7,656 nt of DNA, taken from Spirochaetia bacterium (GTDB lineage Bacteria; Patescibacteriota; Minisyncoccia; UBA6257; UBA9933). Both the position numbers and the translations under genes were made by a program. The notes below the pieces were generated by a model. The model saw only the letters and a program-made list of their open reading frames with translations. It made no database searches and was not told the origin of the DNA. Positions 5,970 to 7,656 of the stretch are shown here, in pieces. Location of the stretch: assembly GCA_007279775.1 (NCBI GenBank), contig QYPD01000030.1, positions 1-7,656 on the forward strand. The letters run 5' to 3'. Every line of letters starts with the position of its first letter. The stretch's first letter is position 1.

Positions 5970-5982
5970 CAAAAAATTTCAA
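5952..5982. repeat. AT-rich hairpin spanning the gpmI stop codon
   Basis: TTGAAATTTTTGC (5952-5964) pairs with GCAAAAAATTTCAA (5969-5982) across the loop AATA, with a single bulged A. The gpmI TAG stop (5967-5969) lies across the loop and the base of the second arm. No clear U tract follows on either strand. It could contribute to 3' end formation of gpmI mRNA or protect it from decay, but it is not a classical terminator. Confidence 0.6.
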
Positions 5983-5993
5983 ATGTAAAATTT

Positions 5994-6012
5994 AAAAATC
6001 AAAAATCAAAAT
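5994..6012. repeat. Copy of AT-rich repeat between gpmI and eno
   Basis: AAAAATCAAAAATCAAAAT is identical to 413-431. It ends on the first base of the complement of the eno stop codon, just as the other copy begins at the end of the 67-residue gene. The composition is simple, so part of the identity could be chance. However, the neighbouring word at 6054-6070 is also shared with the same intergenic module. Confidence 0.65.
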
Positions 6013-7370
6013 TATTTTAATTCGCTCGGCGTCTCATTAATAAATTTCTTCATTTTGATATTTACATTTTGAATTTCCAGCATTCTTTGATATTTCGCCA
6101 TTCTTTCCGACGCCGATGGGGCGCCGGCTTTTATTCCAAAAGCTCTAATTCCTACTGCTAAATCCGCTATAAAATTATCCATCGTTTCACCGCTCCTGTG
6201 CGAAACAACCGCCTGCCAATTATTTTCGTATGCCAGCTTGATGACATTTATGGTCTCCGTTAAAGTTCCAATTTGATTCGGTTTTATTAAAATCGCGTTG
6301 CCGGATTTTTTCTCAATTGCGGTTTTGAGCCTTTCAAAATCCGTAGTCGTCAAATCATCGGTTATTACTAACACGGACTTGTACTGACTTAACACTGACT
6401 TCTGTGGACTACTTTCCGCGTTAGTCCGTGTATAGTCCGTATTAGTCAGTGCCGTGAGCGAAGCGAACGAGTCAAAAGCTTCTTCATAAAAAGGGTCTTC
6501 AATCGAAGAAACTCCGTACGCTTCAATTATTTTCAAATAAAAGTTGTTTAATTCCTCCGCTGAACATTCTTTGCCTCCTAAAACATAAACTCCTCCTTGT
6601 TTGTCGTTTGTAGTTTGTAATTTATAGAATTGTGTCGCCGCGGCGTCCAAACCAATTTTTAGCGGATAACTATATTTGACAATTAAATCCGCCAAAATTT
6701 CAATCGCTTCTTCATTACTTTTAAAAGGGCAAGAAAACCCCGCTTCATCGCCGAGCATAACGTTCTCTTTGCCGAATTTATTTTCAAGAAATTCCCTAAG
6801 TTTTCTATAAAATTCCTGTCCCAAATCCAAGGCCATTCTGAAATCCTGCGTATCGGGAATAATTTGAAATTCCTGAAAATCCAATTTTGACTTCGGATGC
6901 GTGGCATGCGCCCCGCCGTTTATGACATTGAAAAATGGCCTAGGAAGATTTGAGATTTGAGATTTGAGATTTAAGATTTCTTTTATATATTGAAACAATT
7001 CCTTATTTTCGTTTTTCGCTTTTAATCGCGCGAAAGCTAAAGACAAGACCAAAGTTAAATTTCCGCCGAGATTACCCTTATTTGGAGTACCGTCCAAAGA
7101 AATTAAAAAATTGTCAAATTCTTCCTGTGAACTAAAATCTTTTTCTAAAATTTTGCTTTTTATTTCTTCAAATTTTTCTACGGCCATTTTGGGTTCTAAA
7201 ACAAACGCCTCATGCGCTCCCCGGCTTTTTCCGCTCGGCGCCGAAGCCGAGACCGATATCCGTGTTAATCTGTTTTCCAATCCGTGCGAATCCGTGTATA
7301 GCTTCGCTTCCAAGGTATCTTTCCCGCGCGAATCTTTTATTATTTTTATGCTGGCGTCAAAAATTTTCAT
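6012..7370 (-). CDS. eno: Enolase with repeat-derived insertions
   Basis: This encodes 452 residues against the usual 415-435. Enolase converts 2-phosphoglycerate to phosphoenolpyruvate in the cytoplasm with Mg2+. The mobile catalytic loop is present as APSGKSRGAHEA with Ser49, where most enolases have SGASTG. The substrate and catalytic residues are His155 (NGGAHA), Glu167 (FQEF), Glu209 (GDEAGF, usually GDEGG), the general base Lys363 (LIKPNQIG), His391-Arg392 (SHRSGET) and Lys414. The metal ligands are Asp242, Glu291 (SIEDP) and Asp338 (TDDL). All are conserved. The excess length comes mainly from short segments coded by repeats, near residues 25-38, 251-258 and 307-335. Repeat-like DNA also codes residues 131-142 and 434-439. 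The frame is unbroken throughout, so the gene is probably functional. The start codon lies one base after the stop of the upstream SGNH hydrolase gene, and no Shine-Dalgarno sequence is present, so translation is probably coupled. Confidence 0.96.
   Translation of the reverse strand: MKIFDASIKIIKDSRGKDTLEAKLYTDSHGLENRLTRISVSASAPSGKSRGAHEAFVLEPKMAVEKFEEIKSKILEKDFSSQEEFDNFLISLDGTPNKGNLGGNLTLVLSLAFARLKAKNENKELFQYIKEILNLKSQISNLPRPFFNVINGGAHATHPKSKLDFQEFQIIPDTQDFRMALDLGQEFYRKLREFLENKFGKENVMLGDEAGFSCPFKSNEEAIEILADLIVKYSYPLKIGLDAAATQFYKLQTTNDKQGGVYVLGGKECSAEELNNFYLKIIEAYGVSSIEDPFYEEAFDSFASLTALTNTDYTRTNAESSPQKSVLSQYKSVLVITDDLTTTDFERLKTAIEKKSGNAILIKPNQIGTLTETINVIKLAYENNWQAVVSHRSGETMDNFIADLAVGIRAFGIKAGAPSASERMAKYQRMLEIQNVNIKMKKFINETPSELK
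6054..6070 (-). repeat. Intergenic repeat word inside the 3' end of eno
   Basis: TTTGATATTTACATTTT (+ strand) is an exact 17-base copy of 498-514. It codes eno residues 434-439 (QNVNIK region), close to the C-terminus, where enolases vary in sequence. This is direct sequence evidence that an intergenic repeat and a coding segment share a source. Confidence 0.65.
6366..6451 (-). repeat. Inverted-repeat insertion in eno
   Basis: On the + strand CACGGACT (6372-6379) is complementary to AGTCCGTG (6423-6430), and CACTGACT (6393-6400) is complementary to AGTCAGTG (6444-6451). Further copies with changes, ACTGACTT and AGTCCGT, lie between. The segment codes about residues 307-335, rich in Thr, Ser, Asn and Tyr. 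Ordinary enolases have only a few residues here between the helix after SIEDP and the strand ending in DDL. It is therefore an insertion of roughly 25 residues. Confidence 0.85.
6599..6619 (-). repeat. Tandem heptamer GTTTGTN in eno
   Basis: Three consecutive copies of GTTTGTC/A occur on the + strand. They code residues about 251-258 (LQTTNDKQ) between FYK and VYVLGG. The Escherichia coli enzyme has only a short turn (DGK) there. The period of seven is not a multiple of three, so each unit is read in a different frame. The insertion lengthens a surface turn. Confidence 0.75.
6946..6980 (-). repeat. Tandem heptamer AGATTTG in eno
   Basis: Five consecutive heptamers, AGATTTG three times, then AGATTTA and AGATTTC, lie on the + strand. 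They code residues about 131-142 (EILNLKSQISNL), just before the conserved PRPFFNVINGG. This is the variable linker ahead of the His155 loop in enolases, so the repeat may have replaced or extended it. Confidence 0.85.
7258..7296 (-). repeat. ATCCGTG repeats in eno
   Basis: ATCCGTG occurs three times on the + strand, at 7258-7264, 7280-7286 and 7290-7296. The segment codes residues about 25-38 (YTDSHGLENRLTRI) between the conserved DSRG..LEA strand and the APSG catalytic loop. The Escherichia coli enzyme has about eight fewer residues here. The repeat therefore extends a hairpin beside the active-site loop. Confidence 0.75.
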
Positions 7371-7371
7371 T

Positions 7372-7656
7372 TTAGATGATTTTATTATTAATCAAAAAAT
7401 CTTTTACTATTTCAAAAATTTTCTGATGGCCTTCGGAATTTGGATGCAAACCATCTTCTGATAAATTTTCGTTCCCTTTTAATCGTTCAAAAACTTCAAC
7501 AAATGAAAGATTATTTTCCTCGCAAACTTTTTTTATAATTCCATCGTATTTTTGAATATATTCATTTTTATAAAATTTATCAGTGTTCCACGGAATTGGC
7601 GTTGTTTTTGACTCTTCAACCGGCGTTAAACCGATAAAAACTATTTTTTCAGAAAA
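7372..7656 (-). CDS. SGNH/GDSL-family hydrolase, C-terminal part (cut by window end)
   Basis: The last 94 codons of a gene read leftward from the window edge and stop at TAA (7374 to 7372). The visible part contains the strand IVFIGLTPVEES and the block V motif DGLHPNSEGH. That motif holds the catalytic Asp (residue 68 of the fragment) and His (residue 71) of SGNH hydrolases. The N-terminal GDS block with the nucleophilic Ser, and blocks II and III, lie outside the window. Members of this family are esterases, lipases or acetyl-transfer enzymes, and the substrate cannot be judged here. The eno start follows after one base, so the two genes form an operon. Codon use and AT content look like the neighbouring genes. 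Confidence 0.82.
   Translation of the reverse strand, partial: FSEKIVFIGLTPVEESKTTPIPWNTDKFYKNEYIQKYDGIIKKVCEENNLSFVEVFERLKGNENLSEDGLHPNSEGHQKIFEIVKDFLINNKII

Noticed and set aside
6946..6980. Short CRISPR-like array
   Set aside because: The units are seven-base tandem repeats with no spacers, inside a coding region.
6012..7370. eno as a frameshifted or decaying pseudogene because of its odd inserts
   Set aside because: The frame is open from start to stop, all catalytic and metal-binding residues are present, and conserved motifs resume in frame after every insert.
210..7370. Use of genetic code 25 (TGA as glycine)
   Set aside because: All long genes are intact with TGA treated as stop and need no recoding. 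The small gene at 210 ends at TGA without loss of a recognisable domain.

Overview
The window most resembles a chromosomal segment from a low-GC, small-genome bacterium of the Candidate Phyla Radiation (Patescibacteria, probably Parcubacteria-like). This is an inference from several features. None of the genes has a recognisable Shine-Dalgarno sequence. The intergenic DNA carries an inverted repeat centred on TGCCTACCGGCAGGCA, of a type I associate with these genomes. AT-rich repeat modules lie between genes and also inside a coding sequence. TGA is used as a stop and the long genes contain no internal TGA, so the code is the standard bacterial one and not the SR1/Gracilibacteria variant.

Layout. 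Positions 1-600 hold three tRNA genes on the + strand: Arg-TCG, Lys-CTT and Gly-GCC. None encodes its CCA end. A 67-residue single-pass membrane protein starts four bases after tRNA-Lys, and a 104-residue protein with three membrane segments follows tRNA-Gly. Positions 1099-2128 hold an ECF-type sigma factor that overlaps a single-pass membrane protein, probably its regulator. A sequence resembling an ECF autoregulatory promoter abuts the sigma start codon. A hairpin at 2129-2151 separates this operon from a convergent HU-family DNA-binding protein gene. The 323-base gap at 2453-2775 contains the HU promoter, the short palindrome, and a roughly 140-base imperfect inverted repeat that runs into the 3' end of rny.

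RNase Y (rny, - strand) and phosphoglycerate mutase (gpmI, + strand) diverge from a 128-base gap. In that gap a perfect consensus promoter for rny interleaves with the probable gpmI -10 element. gpmI converges on enolase (eno, - strand), so the two consecutive glycolytic steps 3-phosphoglycerate to 2-phosphoglycerate to phosphoenolpyruvate lie side by side. Upstream of eno and one base away from it is the 3' end of an SGNH/GDSL hydrolase gene that runs off the window.

The most unusual observation is in eno. The reading frame is intact and all expected catalytic residues are present, but the gene carries at least four, probably five, short repeat-derived segments. They are heptamer tandem arrays, CACGGACT/CACTGACT inverted repeats, ATCCGTG repeats, and a 17-base word also found intergenically at 498-514. 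They sit at predicted surface loops or at the C-terminus. This resembles the in-frame palindromic elements of Rickettsia, but with different sequences.
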